Below, piece after piece: positions 24,295 through 37,692 of a DNA stretch of 64,000 nt (its first letter is position 1; the number at the start of each line of letters is the position of its first letter). Source of the DNA: Verticillium longisporum (Eukaryota > Ascomycota > Sordariomycetes > Glomerellales > Plectosphaerellaceae). Below the pieces are notes generated by a model. That model had not been told where the DNA came from. It did no database searches and worked only from the letters and a program-made list of their open reading frames with translations. The stretch covers positions 3,162,001 through 3,226,000 of the forward strand of contig JAETXT010000006.1 of the NCBI GenBank assembly GCA_019188255.1, read 5' to 3'. Position numbers and translations under genes: made by a program.

Positions 24295-25379
24295 ATGCAT
24301 TTCGCCTATCCCCCGCGGAAAAGCTCGAACCCCGCGCCCTTCCGCCCGCGGACCTCAAAACTGCCGTCGGTGCGGCGGAGTCGCATTCGAGCCGTGGCGA
24401 TTGTGGCGCTTGTTGTCGTGAGCACATTATGGATCATATCCAAACTTTTTGGCACGCGTAGCACAGTGGCCTGGGAGCCGTCAGGGAGTCCGCCGGTGGT
24501 GCTGGTGACGGTACTGGACGAGCCGACGTACGGCAAGGCGTATGTGCAGACCATTCGGGAGAACAGGGAGCGGTACGCCGCGTTTCACGGTAGGAACATG
24601 ATTCCCAGGCCATTGCCACCTGTCGGATTCGAGGCGGTCGACTAACAGCATTTCTCACAGGTTACGAAACCCTGATCGCGAATGTGGGCGACTACCCCCT
24701 CGACGAGTATTCCCCTTCGTCATGGTCCAAGATTCTCGCAGTCCGTCACGCCATGACCAAGTTTCCCGAGTGTCGCTACGTCTGGTATCTCGAACAAGAT
24801 GGCTACATTATGGATCCGAGCAAGACGCTTGAGGAGCGCATCATGAACGGCGCAACGCTCGACGCAGTCATGATCAAGAACGAACCCGTCGTTCCGCCCG
24901 ACAGCATCATCAAGACAAGTACTCGACTGCGAGGCAAGGATGTCAACTTTGTGGTGACGCAGGACCGTGAGGGCCTATCGGCGGGCAGTTGGGTTGTGCG
25001 TAACGGGGTTTGGACACGGTTCTTCCTCGAGACCTGGTTCGACCCGATGTACCAGACCTACAACTTCCGAAAGGCCGAAGGCCACGCGCTGGTAAGTCTT
25101 CTCAGCGAGAAGGGCGGGGTTGACAGGCAAACATGACTGACTCGCTGTGCGTAGGAACACCTCGTTCAGTGGCACGGGACGATCCTCGCGAAGCTGGCCT
25201 TAGTGCCGCAGAAGACCATCAATGCCTACAATCGCTACGACAAGGCACAGGAACTCTATAAGCCAGGCGACTACGTCGTTCGAGCGACGGGTTGCACGCC
25301 GACAGGCGAGAGAAGCTGTGAGAACGAGCTCGCTAGCTTCAAGACACAATGGGAAGAGGCATTCGCGGCTTATAAATGA
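24295..25379 (+). CDS. GT34 family alpha-mannosyl/galactosyltransferase (MNN10/MNN11-like)
   Basis: Three exons: 24295-24589, 24661-25091 and 25155-25379, giving 316 residues. It is a type II membrane protein: a short basic N-terminus (RRSRIR), then one membrane anchor (AVAIVALVVVSTLWIISKLF) at about residues 33-52, then the lumenal GT34 domain. Family marks are VVLVTVLDEP, SWSKILAVRHAM, YVWYLEQDGYIMDP (the region of the metal-binding acidic motif), SAGSWVVRNGVWTRFFLETW and EHLVQWHGTIL. In yeast, MNN10 and MNN11 are subunits of a Golgi alpha-1,6-mannosyltransferase complex that extends N-glycan outer chains; GMA12 relatives add galactose. The sequence does not separate these. Splices: GTAGGA..CACAG (24590-24660, branch GACTAAC) and GTAAGT..CGTAG (25092-25154). 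Confidence 0.87.
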
Positions 25380-26472
25380 GATGGACTGACGCGGGCACGG
25401 AAGCGAGGGGTGCGCAATGTCTTTCGGCGGCGTTTTCACTGGCAGTGTTTTGGCATCAACTTGCGAGCTGGGGTGTAAGGATTGTGGACGACGGCGTTTC
25501 TTTGCTATTTCGTGCATTCAGGTGATGCGAGAGCCTAGAGAAAGAAGCATCGTCGACGGCCTCGAGGCCTGTATGGTTGTAGTTCTTGGTGTTGCATTAG
25601 ACGGTACATACCTAGGTGGCTTGGAATCTTCTGGTGTTGAGGTAATGGTTTGACCCCGATCTTTGGTCTTCGCAATGGCAAGCTCACCCAGGGCACCTTA
25701 TTAGGTACAATGTGCATACAACGCTTTTTCCAGGCCTGAGAGTAAGGAGAGAGCTGCAAATCCTTCGGCACTGACATGCCGGCCTGCGCACTCTTAATCT
25801 CTTGTTCCACGTTAGCCCTCGACAGCTCACTGAGGTCATCATGACAATGAGCCAATCGGCGGCAACTCCGAAAGTCAGTCGATGCCTACTGCATGGCAAG
25901 GCAGGCCCCCAACCTGTGTGACAGCCACTTCACACCCCCGCACCTGCACAGCGAGCGACCTACGGACTTGACAAGATAACCACCAGATTGGAAGGTCCGC
26001 AGTCTGGTCATGTTCAACGGGGTGGAGACGGGCACTGAATCGAGGCGCGCGGAGCTGTGAAAGCGGCACTGAGGTTGCAGCGCGGTGCAGCGCGGTGCAG
26101 CGCGGTGCAGCCAAATGAGGTCAGCCAGCATCCAAAACGGCAAGGCCTCGGCTCGCTAGAGGGACGTTGGGGGGAGGTTTGGGGAGGAGAACCCCTGTAC
26201 GACCCCACTGACGGCGCTGCAAGGCCGGGGCATGTGAAGGGCCAAAATATCCAAGTAATGGCCATGCCCCACCATTTTTGGGTAGGCTTGGGTCGCTGTT
26301 CTCGCCTTCCATCGACTTTGGGGTTCGAGGTCTTGGGGGAGCTTAAAGTCCAAGGCCGTGCCCGTCGCATCCGCCCCGACATTTCTAATTGTACCACCAG
26401 ACACCATCGTCGCCACCCTGTATATTTTTTTCGATTGAGTTAGTGTCTCGAGCTTTTTGTTTTCCCCCCAAG
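25380..26472. other. Intergenic, with a decamer repeat
   Basis: About 1.1 kb between two plus-strand genes. It contains three tandem copies of a 10-nt unit at 26081-26110 and a single ACCTAGGT near 25610. No gene seen. Confidence 0.55.
26081..26110. repeat. Tandem decamer, three copies
   Basis: Unit cgcggtgcag repeated three times exactly, with a partial copy upstream. Confidence 0.85.
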
Positions 26473-28332
26473 ATGCCTGGCAGCTCGCGCATGCCCGTGA
26501 GCCTTCGGGATGGCTTCAACCATGTTAAGAAGTCCCGCCAAACGAACCCCTTCCTTATCCTGAACCTCGATCTGTAAGTCAGTGATTCTCGTTGTGCCAC
26601 ACGACTGGGCGTTTTTGCAAAACCTCCCATTCGACTGCATTTGCTGACAGTTCTGTTTCTTTCCTGTAGTCTTCGAAACATTGTCTTCTTCTTCTTCGTT
26701 GTTCGATGGACCCGCAAGACCTTCTGGAAGCTGAAGGGCCGCGGCCTGATCGGCTCTGTCGTGGAGTTCTACTCCACGCTGCGCAGGGTCCTATATGGCT
26801 ACTTCTTACGCGCCCCCGGCGTGCGCGGCCAGGTGCAGAAGCAGGTCAATGAGAGCTTGAGCAAGCTGCAGGGCAAGATGGTGCCGACAAATCTCACCCG
26901 CTACCTGACCCTTCCCAAGGAGGGTCTTTCCGACGACGTCATCCGCACCGAGCTCGACACACTTGCGAACATGGACCATACGCGCTGGGAGGATGGATAC
27001 GTGTCCGGCGCCGTCTACCATGGCGAGGAAGACTTGATCAAGCTACAGACGGAGGCGTACGGCAAATTCACTGTCGCCAACCCGATCCACCCGGACGTCT
27101 TCCCCGGTGTCCGGAAGATGGAGGCCGAGGTTGTCGCCATGGTCCTCGCCATGTTCAACGCGCCCCCGGCGCCGCCGGCGTTTCAACCAGCGGTGGTACA
27201 GACAGTATCCTCTCGGCATGCCTGAGCGCGCGACAGAGGGGCTACCACGAGAAGGGCATTACCGAGCCTGAAATGTATGTCCCATACCCAACCTCCACCT
27301 CGGCTATTCGTAATTGGCGACTAACAGGAATACTTCAGGATTCTCGGCGAAACCGCACACCCAGCTTTCCGCAAGGCATGCGACTACTTCAAAATCAAGG
27401 CTCAGTTTGTGCCATGCCCGGCACCATCGCACCAGGTGGACATCAAGGCCGTTGCCCGCCTCATCACGAGCAATACCATCCTCATCGTAGGATCGGCACC
27501 CAACTTCCCCCACGGCATCATCGATGACATTACGGCGCTGTCAAAGCTGGCCCTCCGCAAGAAGATCTGCCTGCATGTCGACTGCTGTCTGGGATCGTTT
27601 TTGGTGCCGTTCCTGGACAAGGCCGGATTCGAGACTGAGCTGTTCGACTTCCGACTCAAGGGCGTCACGAGTATCAGCTGCGACACGCACAAGTACGGAT
27701 TTGCGCCCAAGGGCAACTCAACAGTTCTGTACCGCACAGCCGCGCTGCGCAAGTACCAGTACTACGTTTCACCAGACTGGTCTGGCGGTGTCTATGGCTC
27801 GCCTGGAATGGCAGGCTCGCGACCTGGCGCCCTCATTGCAGGCTGCTGGACGAGTTTGATGAAGACTGGCGAGGCTGGTTACGTGGACGCGTGTGTGAAG
27901 ATTGTAGGCACAACTAAGAAGATGATTGAGAGGATCCACGAGGTGCCGGCGCTGGAGAGCGAGCTCGAAATTGTGGGAAGGCCGCTTGTGTCGGTCATGG
28001 CGTTCACGGCGCGCAACCTGGACATCTACGACATTGCGGACGCGATGAGCGCCAAGGGATGGCACCTCAACGCTCTGCAGAACCCGCCGGCGATTCACGT
28101 GGCAGTTACACTGCCGATCACCAAGGTTTGGGAGAAGCTCATGGCGGATCTGGAGGCTGTTGTCGAGGCGGAGCGGGAGAAGGAGAGGGTGAGGATTGTC
28201 GAGGGCAAGGGCGCCAAGGGTACGGCTAAGGGCGACTCGGCGGCGCTGTACGGTGTGGCCGGGTCGCTGCCGAATAAGAGCGTTGTCGTGGACCTCGTCA
28301 ATGGCTTCCTGGATCTGCTGTACAAGGCATGA
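26473..28332 (+). CDS. DPL1: Sphingosine-1-phosphate lyase
   Basis: PLP-dependent lyase that splits phosphorylated long-chain bases into a fatty aldehyde and phosphoethanolamine, the exit step of sphingolipid catabolism, in the ER membrane. Exons: 26473-26573, 26670-27274 and 27339-28332. Introns are GTAAGT..TGTAG and GTATGT..TTCAG (branch GACTAAC). An N-terminal membrane segment (RNIVFFFFVVRW) precedes the group II decarboxylase-like fold. Landmarks: TLPKEGLSDDVI, GKFTVANPIHPDVFPG, STSGGTDSIL, HVDCCLGSF and the cofactor lysine in SCDTHKYGFAPKG. The frame breaks at a run of five C, 27163-27167: six C gives APPGAAGVSTSGGT, a conserved active-site loop, and a 566-residue protein. Without it the protein would end early. 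Identity is firm. Confidence 0.92.
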
Positions 28333-30086
28333 AGGCGGGGCAGAACAAGAAGGACCCAGAACCAGAGGGATACACACATGTGGTGGGCGTCTGATTGGCA
28401 TTTACTTTGGACTTTGGCAGCAGGAGCGAGGGATGCGTTATTACAACAACAAGTCTTGTTACTGTATTTGATTTCCGTCACATATGCCGTCCCATGTCGG
28501 GCCTTCTCGGCCATCATCTTGGCGAAGCCGTGATTTGTGCATTCATCCAAGCTTGTTCTCGAGATATCTGTGTGATTGACGCTGGAGAAGATCATCGTGG
28601 CGTGATGAGCAGCGCTGGCATCGCACGAGGATCTGCCGACGAGTGCTCGTTCGCAGAAACTGTTCCAGAGTAACGGCTGTTGGTGGGCATATTCTCGTCT
28701 TATGCGTCAACCGACGACGCCCGTGTTGATCGATCTCTGACGGAGCGCGCACCCGGCGATGGCACGTTGAGGATTGCTTCCGACCCTCCACCGGAAAAGG
28801 GGGCATCGCCTACATTGTCGCGCCATCATCGGCCGGGGAACGGATCCGAAGGCGCACCGGTCAGCATGGTGAGGTGCGCTCGTTGCACAAAATATGCCGG
28901 GAGAGCTCCCAGTGAAAGCCGGCAAGTTTCCTCGTCAGACAGGACGGTACGCCAACCTTGTACCGCAGCATGAGGAGTGGGCTGGCGACCTCCAGAGAGG
29001 CAGCAGTTGCGAACCGCATGTGGTTGCCTTGTCTGGTGGCAAGGGCCTGGCAGGCTATGCCTGGGTGCCCAATGGGTGTCACGACAGCAACACCCTCCTG
29101 GCAGATACTTCCCAGCAATCATGTTCAAAGTGCCCACCGGTGGGCAGGTATGGTCCGTACCACCTGTCTCGCCTCAGAGGCATGCGCATCCACAGAGGGT
29201 GGTTACCCGAACTCGTGGGCTTGTCTTTCCTCATGTCTCGGGCATTTCCTTCCCATCCTCCCTCTCTTCTTGTGTATATCGTCTACCTACGTGAGGCCCA
29301 ACTGCAGGACCATCACGCAGTCTTCATTCTGTCTTTCACCCCACAAGAACGATTGAAGGGTCATACGCTGGCTCTTCCAGGTTGATCAGTGATCAGAAGA
29401 CTATCCGACGCGAAATTTGGTATCTCCAGACTCATAAGAGAGGGCTGAAGTCTCATCCGATGTACCGAGGGGCAACACGAGGCCGGCGTTATTCGGTGGG
29501 CATGGCCATGCGGCTGCGCGAGCCGACATGCTTTCCCCTACCTAGTATCCGGTGCAAATCTGCCGTTGGTCCCGTTGTGCTTTTCGTCGGTACCCGACGC
29601 ATCATGTCGTTGTAATGGCCATCAATTATCTCCTCTTTTGTTAGGTGGTTAAGGCTGGAGGATTGTCCTGTTGTGTCAGTGCCACAGCGCAAGCGCGAGG
29701 CGACCGCACCAATACCGAGTGTGTGCACCCATCATCGCCCGACCTCTTTGGCCTAGAGCCTGGTGAAGTGCCACCATGCAGCGCCTTTGCATATTTTCTG
29801 CGTCTCTTTTGCCAGCAGATATGTTCCCTCGTGGCCGGCCTATGTTATCGAGCCGTCATCTTGACGAGGCTTTTGAGTGGTCGGGATGGACATGGTGACG
29901 ACTGGCTGTCGCTGCTGTCATGGTGTTTGCCTGGAGCAAGATATCTACACTGATGGGACCTCGATGTGGTATAAGTGCTTCCGCGCCCGACGTGCGATTT
30001 ACCACGCTGAAGCTCTCTTGCACATTCATATGTTGCCCACGTCTGCGACCTTACTCACTTTTGTTGCCGCATAGTGTTCAGAATTC
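28333..30086. other. Intergenic, no gene seen
   Basis: About 1.75 kb between two plus-strand genes. Open frames on both strands overlap each other and show no domain or codon preference. It presumably holds the S1P lyase terminator and the DUF7514 promoter and leader. Confidence 0.5.
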
Positions 30087-32034
30087 ATGGTCGTCATGTC
30101 AAGCATCATCACGAGTGCCGCTGGTGCTGGTGCCAGACATAGGGCAGTGAGATCACTGGTGAATACCACAATGGGACGGCAACCGCCGCCACCGCAGGTT
30201 GAAGATGTCGCCGAAGATGGGGACGACATGCGAGTACCTGATCTAGAACTCTCGCCCGCACCGTCCGAAGCATCGTTCGAAAGCGATGCCCATGACAAGC
30301 TGGGCAGCGAAATGCCAAAGACTCCGCAGACACCCGCCTCGCCTGCGATGTCCCACAGCTCTGTCAGTCTGATCACTCCATCGGCTCAGCCACGTCACGA
30401 CATGACGGGCATAACGCCCAGGTTTATGGATGAATTACGCACCATGATCAAACAGGAAAGTGAGTTTTTATTCCTGTTCCTAGCAGGCTGTTCCTAGCAG
30501 GGCAGCATTCGACCCTTAGACATGCTGAAACTAACGAATCAGTTGCTGGTCACCTCAAATCCATGGATCCGGCACCCTCGCCCGGTATCACGCCGTCCGC
30601 TCTCATGAATTCCATGTTCGGCACCGCTTACCCCAGTCCTCCGCCTTCTGTTGTTTCTACCTCCCAAATTCCATCCCCTCAGAGCACCTCTCCTCGCTTT
30701 ACTACTGCAGAAGTCCTCCCCAAGCGCCCGACTGTGCGCTTCCGCAGTCGTGTACCGCCCATCATACATGCCCAGCCACGAGTCTGCGGGACAGGGGAGA
30801 CAAGGGCCACCTCAGCCATACAAACCGCTGGCGTTGTTTCGGAAGGCAAGACCTGGGGGGTACTATTTGATGCCGAGGGGTACTCAACGCAACGCTTGGG
30901 GCAGGCCTTACATAGTCTGGCATGCCGGGTGGTGAGAGATACCTTTTTCTACAAGACGTCAAAGTGGATGTGTGCTGATTTTTAAGATCGACGCGTTTGG
31001 CATCCCCGGCACAGACCTGATCACACCAGACAAGATGCAGAACTTTTATGCCAAGTATCGCATCGAGAATGAGGAGTTTCCTTTACAGGGTATGCTTTCC
31101 ATCGCCTGCTCGATCACGCTCCTTCTTGAAGCTGGACAGCCTCCTAACTAGGGCAGATGCTTTCAAGCCTTGCAAGAATACGACTTTTGAACGCACTCAA
31201 TATCTGTACCAGGATCTTGATTGCCCCTATTCCCTCTCCCAAGCAGTTCCTCAGGCTCATCCCACAATCCCAGGTCTGACGAGAATGGGGTTTGTCAAGT
31301 GGATGACCATTAACATTTTGGCCTATCCGGACCAGGAGTCTCGCCGTTTTGCCCTTCTGCTGCCCGATCTTGCCCCTCTAAAAATCATAGGTCCTGATGG
31401 CGCACAGGAGTGTCTCCCATATACGCTGCCGAGAAACCTGTTGCCTGCAACACATGATAAGAAGGTACGCCGACTGCTAGATGAGGCGTTGCTAGACTGT
31501 CTAGAGGATCATGACGTCTCGTCACCGCTGCCTGCGGCGAGGGGTTGCGAGATGACTCCTGTTATCGCCCATGGGTCAGGTCCAGGACAGGGGCGACTTT
31601 GGGGTCGAGCAAACTCCGATGCATCAGGCGTCAGGACGGCGCAGCCAAGTTTCGTCACACTGCCACCACCGCCTGTAGGGCGGCACAGTACGCGGGCCAA
31701 AAGTCCCGTGGCGGCGGATCGGTGCAGTGCAAGCGTGCCCAACATGGATAGGTTTGCGGATGCAATGAACCTTTTGAGAAAGGGGGACACAGGGATTGTC
31801 TCGCGTGAAATCGAGCGGAATAAAGATGATCGTCGGGACACGGAAGGGAAAGGGAGAGGGAGAGGAAAAGTCTTGTTCTTAGCGAGCCAAACGGGGGAAA
31901 TTTGTAAGATGGAAAAGGAAGACGTGACGCAGGACGTCGAGGGAGGTTCTGAGCACGTAAGAAGGTCTCGTAGATTGTCGTTGGGAGTCTGCTCAGTGCA
32001 TTCACTGTTGACGTCCATATTGAAGATCTCATAA
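30087..32034 (+). CDS. DUF7514 domain protein
   Basis: Four exons: 30087-30459, 30543-30931, 30987-31089 and 31157-32034, giving 580 residues. DUF7514 spans roughly residues 230-370: TWGVLFDAEGYSTQRLGQAL, then IDAFGIPGTDLITPDKM, DLDCPYSLSQAVPQAHPTIPGL and GFVKWMTINILAYPDQESRRF. It is a Pezizomycotina domain of unknown function. The N-terminus is Ser/Pro/Thr-rich and disordered; the C-terminus is basic and low in complexity. Introns have good branch sites (ACTAAC, CCTAACTAG). The start is uncertain: ATGs at 30087, 30105 and 30171 are all in frame and the N-terminus is not conserved. A nuclear or regulatory role is often guessed for such proteins, but nothing here shows it. Confidence 0.78.
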
Positions 32035-34717
32035 TCGGGAAACCATGACCAATGCACCTGGTGTATGTTCTCCTCACCGAGGGTACTTCATCTCTACTCG
32101 TTGGAAGCCCACTGGATTTTATTTCCCGGTCTCCCGCGTTTGGTAATGTTATGGCCTTGGCCATCATGGTCACTGAATTTAAACAAGTCGCACGGTCGAT
32201 CTGGAGACTGCGGTAACCGACCAAAGGCTTGAATCGTGAAACCTTGTTGTCGGCGTCAAGAATTACTTGCGCTGGTGGCTTGATCGTTCTCCTCCCTTGA
32301 ATTTAGATTCCCCAGGAAGTGACAGGCACCCCGCCATTGGTGCAAAGAGGGAGGTCCTCCGCGGGGCGATGAAATTCCGCATTGCATGGGGCCGCACAAG
32401 GTTCATGAGTGGATCACTGGGACGGTCCCGCCAGTCCCGAGGGCTTGCCTTAAGATGATTCATGGCATATGTGGCGGGTGCGGAGTGAAAGCCTCGCGGA
32501 GGAAACAATCCTGGAGATTCAGCGGCGGCTCTTGTTCTCCACCCGAATTGTCTGATCTTGGTGTAGGATGGAGAGTCACATGGTCTCATCGTTGCGGCTT
32601 CGCTGATGTCTTCCGACAAAGGTTTGTCTCAAGAGTGACGAGAGAGCATGAGGGCACGACTCTGCATCGGTCCAACGAGGGTTCAGTTCATTTTGCGGGG
32701 GATCTCAAAGGACAGATGGTGATATGCCAGAAGGGAGGCTAGGCGGATGCCTCCTCGGTGGACAGAGTGTAGTGCTCACTCGAGCTAGCACGGTTGCGTC
32801 CGTTTCGGAACGGGAACGGGAAGATGGCTCGGATGATCCCCAGTGCCATTTTCATGTCAGCGTGGGGGTCATTGCAGCTGATGAGGGCGGTAGGCGCAGC
32901 TGGTCTGGTTCGTGCTGCCGATGACCGCGTTAGGGCTGAGGGGTCGTGAGTGCAAGAGCTTGTACGGTCGGCTACACTGTCGGGACAGATTCTGTTTCCC
33001 GCAGCTTTAGCTCGAGACCGAGAGCCGCAAGGGCCGGGGATTCGGGGAAAAGCCGTCAAGTTAAGACGGCGGCTGCGGGGTGTCTGGGCGACAAGTCGGG
33101 GAAGCTGATCAGCCTGATTCGCTGGTCTCGGATGCTGTGGAAAGCTTGCTAGCCATACGGATCGAGTCGTCATGACCAGAGCACCTTTCGGAGTGGTTTG
33201 AGGCAGCATTGGAGATCGTGATACCTTCCTGCTCGCCTAAAGCGGGATGCCATCCAGCACCAACGAGTCGAGACACCCAGCAGGCGGCCTTGGCAGCTGG
33301 GAACTGGACCGAGATGATCCAGACTTGCCGACCAGTGTCACCTTCAATGTCCGGAAGTGAGGACGTGGCAAATATCTTTGCGGGGAAACAGACTTCTCGA
33401 ATGGCCTGGGTGCCCAGAGGCTGATTGTTGGGTTTCGATACGACGAGGTGGCTGGCTCCCGGGCAACATACAATGCAAGCATCCAGCGGACTGTGCGCCA
33501 CTGCGATGGTTTTGGCTGTCGCATGCCGGCGGATATGCTCGTCTTCATGGGCATGTCTGCAATCTGCAGTGGAGATGAGGCATGGCATTGTGCTGATCGA
33601 GGCAGGCCTTCTGACGTTGACGGTCGTTGACCACGGCGACGAACGGCTTCGGTGGAGGTTGTCTTGACTGTGTCGACATCGAATGGATCATCCACGTTCT
33701 CCAGGACAGGTGGAGGGTTGATGGGGAATCCCCCGTAATTTCAAATCATGGTCACTCCCAAAGCTCGAGAGACGCAAGCAGGAGGAACACGACGGCCCAG
33801 GAGGATGGTCGTTCTGGAGATGAAGTCGGTTGATGCCAAGAGAGGAATGGACGCCGGCGGCACTGCGGCTCTTCACTGACACCTGCGGGAGGACCCACTG
33901 CCGACAAGGGCCCTTGTGATTGGGCTCTGGCACCCCTCGGAATGTGGATATCTCAGATGCACTCTCTAACCCTGGTCTCAACCCTGACGACTACCTTTCC
34001 CATCATCGCCATCCTCTCTATGACCTGACCACGCACAACCTGTCTGACGTCCCAAGCCCCGCCAACCTTGTCATCATGGCCACCCCAGAGCTCCATCCCA
34101 GGCACCTCTGCCGACGCTACGGTCCCTCGACTACCGGAACCGCCCCCAGGCCTTCCCTACCGAGACACCAGAACGGCTCTAGAATCCATCTGCTAGCCTC
34201 ATGCGTACTGCCTACCCCCCCGTCCACCCCAGCTTCACCTGGCCGATCTTCGATGTTAGTCCATCTTTAATCTCCCCGCGCAACCCGTCTCGACTGCTTG
34301 CACCCTCAGAGCGTTATCGGAGAGCATTCATCCCACAGCCACACCCTTGGAGAGGCTTGCTTGGCTTTCCGCAAACGAGCGAGGCGGCACAGGTGCATGT
34401 CCGCCTCCCTCTGCTTGACCTCTACCCAACGTTCTCGTGCGGATGCTCTGCCCCGCATCAGGATCCCCATGGTAACCAAAAGTCTATGCTGGGGGCGTCG
34501 AAGCCTCCATGTATGTCCGTCATGGTTGCTCCCATATAATGACCTCGTCGTCTGCTGCCTCTCGTCTTATCTGGCCTTCTTCTTTAGGCGGATCGTATCT
34601 TCTTCTCGTTCTCATCAACTTTCGTTTGACCCCGAGGCTTTCGCCTATCTCCTCTGTCCGGATCCCCACTAACCCATAGCTTCCCCCCCCATACACACCT
34701 TACCCTTACCCTTCATC
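32035..34717. other. Intergenic, upstream of the sugar transporter
   Basis: About 2.7 kb with no recognisable gene. The last 700 bases are C/T-rich, as expected for a long fungal 5' leader. Long upstream regions are common for nutrient-regulated transporters; that link is inference. Confidence 0.5.
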
Positions 34718-36758
34718 ATGGCTCCCTCATCAGATTCGGAGGGCGAGAAGCCCCAGGCCACCATCAAGTCACACGCTGAGGAGCTCAGTGAGATGAGCTG
34801 CAGATGCAGGCCAGCCGTCGAGTCGGCAACCCCCTAGCCGGCTTCGATGCTGAGAAGCTATCCAACATGGGTTACACGTATTGTACATCGCATGGCATCA
34901 CTGATGAGGAGGACGTACGGGCCTTCCGTCTTGGTGCCGTTCTTGCGGGTTACCCCGAGGACTACCAGACGATCGAGGGATTGACTGATATTGAGCGCGA
35001 ATCTGCTGGAAAAGAGATTACCCAGAAATGGAAGTCCATCCCAACCAAGCTTTGGTTCGTCGTTTTTGGTAAGCCGGCACCCCTCACCACCCACCATCCA
35101 TCTGGAAACCCCCCCACTGACGATGACGAAAGTCTGCTCCCTCTGTGCCGCCGTCCAGGGTATGGATGAGACCACCGTCAACGGCGCTCAGGTCTTCTAC
35201 AAGGAGGCCTTCGGCATCGCGAACAAGGACAAACTACGCGACGCCCTGATCCTCGGCCTGACCAACGGCGCCCCGTACCTGTGCTGTGCCCTTCTCGGTT
35301 GCTGGCTGACCGCCCCCTTGAACAACTGGTTCGGTCGCCGCGGTACCATTTTCCTTTCTTGTCTCATCTCCGCGGCCGCCTGCATGGGCCAGGCTCACAC
35401 CAACGACTGGAAGACCATGTTTGCTGTTCGTCTCGTCCTCGGTCTCGGTATCGGTCCCAAGTCGGCCACGACGCCCATGTACGCCGCCGAGTGTGCGCCT
35501 CCACGGCTTCGAGGTGCCCTCACCATGCAGTGGCAGATGTGGACTGCCTTTGGTATCATGTAAGACCGTCCCAGGCCACAGCAGGGAAATAGGAGACATT
35601 TGCTCACACGAAACAGGGTCGGATTCGCTGTCGATCTCGCCTTTTACCAAGTCGCTGATGAGAACCTCAAGTGGCGTCTCATGCTTGGCTCCACCACCGT
35701 CCCCGCCCTCATCGTCTGCGCCCTCGCCTTCCTGTGCCCCGGGTCTCCTCGCCACTACATGCGCAAGGGAAAGCACATGAAGGCCTACCAGGCCATGTGC
35801 AAGATGCGCATGACAAAGGTCCAGGCTGCTCGCGATCTGTTCTACGCCAACGCCCTGCTCGAGGTAGAAGCTCGCAAGGTTGGCAACTCTGGCAACAAGC
35901 TCGCCAAGCTGTTCAAGGTCCGCCGCAACAGGAACGCCATGATGGCTTCCGAGGTCGTCATGTTCATGCAGCAGGTGCGTACTCTTCACATGGCAGATTC
36001 TTCAGACCATCGAGCTAATCGCAGCGTCGTAGTTCTGCGGTGTCAACATCATTGCCTACTACTCGGCCGAGATTTTCATCCATGAAGGCTTCTCCGTCCC
36101 CACCTCCCTCGCCGTGTCTCTTGGCTGGGGCACGCTCAACTGGCTCGGTGCCATCCCCGCCATCTTCACCATTGACAAGTTTGGCCGTCGCCGCCTCCTG
36201 CTCATTACCTTTCCCATGATGTTCGCTTGTCTTCTCTGGACATCGTTCTCCTTCTACTTCCCATCGCGCGAGGTCAAGATTGCCTGCGTCACCATCGGTA
36301 CATATCTCTTCGCCATTGTCTACTCCCCGGGCGCTGGCCCCGTTCCTTTTACCTACTCTGCCGAGGTCTACCCTCTCGACGTTCGCTCTCTCGGCATGTC
36401 CATTGCCACCGCCACGACCTGGTTCTTCAACTTTGTCCTGGCTTTCACATTTCCCATGCTGCGCAAGGCATTCACGTCGACCGGCGCCTTCAGCTGGTAC
36501 GCCGCGTGGAACCTTGTCGGCTTCTTCCTGACCCTCTTCTTTGTCCGCGAGACCAAGGAGAAGACGCTCGAGGAGCTCGACGGCGTCTTTGACGTGCCCG
36601 TCAAGGAGTTCTTCAAGTTTGGCGTCGCCGAGCTCACCTACTTTGGCCGCAGGTGTCTGCTCATGAACGTCGACGCCCCGACGCCGCCGTACAGGCAGCT
36701 CGTCGTCTCGGACGGGCAGCCCATGGATGAGGTGCCCGTCCCGTCGTCCAGGGCTTGA
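34718..36758 (+). CDS. MFS sugar/polyol transporter (inositol-type)
   Basis: Proton-coupled sugar porter of the major facilitator superfamily, plasma membrane. Exons: 34718-35068, 35133-35559, 35617-35974 and 36033-36758. A cytosolic N-terminus of about 110 residues precedes twelve membrane spans. Signatures: NNWFGRRG after span 2, YAAECAPPRLRG before span 5, WRLMLGSTTVPA, the central CPGSPRHYMRKG, IDKFGRRR after span 8, FTYSAEVYPLDVRSLGMS and the terminal ETKEKTLEELD. The length and the ordered spans are those of fungal inositol/polyol or hexose porters; the substrate cannot be told. The frame breaks near 34794-34797, where one added G gives EEMELQMQASRR-like sequence and joins MAPSSDSEGEKP to the body (620 residues). 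If the base is truly absent, translation could start at the in-frame ATG at 34804. Confidence 0.87.
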
Positions 36759-37692
36759 GCGTTTGCACGGTTCGACCCTCGCACGAAGAGACGATTATGA
36801 CTGCCTCTGTCCCGACGCACTTGTTGCTGCCGAGGGACGGCGGCTTCCATGGCCGCACAGCCCACGGAGCGTATGTCTACTCTTCACCCCGGAGCACTTT
36901 TTGCTGCAAAGGGGTGTTTGACGGGGTCCTCGAGAGTCCGATTAGAGTGTGGCTTTGGTCTCCGCGTCGCTTTCCCGCACTTCGTCTGTTTGCTGCGGGA
37001 GAGTGCACGACCGCGCTGTGCGTCTGGATGATCAGTTTTTTTCGATCCGAGAGTTGAAGCCAAAACAAACGCCTCGCTGCGTTCGACAAGTTGTACGATA
37101 TGATAGGAACAGAGTATACCCCGGAAGGAGGTGGGAGGATTTATCAGCGATCTGTATCATCGCGTTCCCTTTGTTTAATGCTTAATCTAATTTTTAGTCG
37201 CTACTCTGTTGTCATGATGCTGAAACTGTTGACCAACACATGTGACGGGAACGCAACTCCTGATTCTCAATCTCCCATGGATGCCCGATTGTGCTAAACT
37301 TGAAGGGAGCCATCTGGCTCGCTCGCTACAGCCGCTTACGCGATGCAAAAAAAAAAAGAAACCAAGGCTATTGAAGGATCAGAAAAGCAGGCTGCAAAAT
37401 AAAAAAGGGGGTGTACAGAAAACCGCCATGCAGAGAGGTATCATCGTCATCAATATTCGTCGTGATCGTTTCGCGGCCCGGGTCATTACGTCGTGCAAGC
37501 CTGGAGGGAGATCATCGTCTACGGTTCCCCAAGCCCCCGACCGATCATTCATGCATGTGCTGCGCCTTATCTCGACACAGTTTGGGTGAAAGCCGTACAA
37601 CCGACGGCAAGGGTGCACTTGAAGAGACTGGCGCCTCGCAAGGTCAAAACATCCATCACAGTCAGCTCGCAGGAGATGGGGTCAGCGAGCGG
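36759..37692. other. Convergent intergenic region
   Basis: Between the stops of the transporter (plus) and the coiled-coil gene (minus). It has A-rich stretches near 37346-37357 and 37400. No gene seen. Confidence 0.55.

Noticed and set aside
34718..34803. A separate short ORF before the sugar transporter, as a uORF
   Set aside because: One inserted base fuses it to the transporter with plausible N-terminal sequence, so it is more likely the true N-terminus with an indel.
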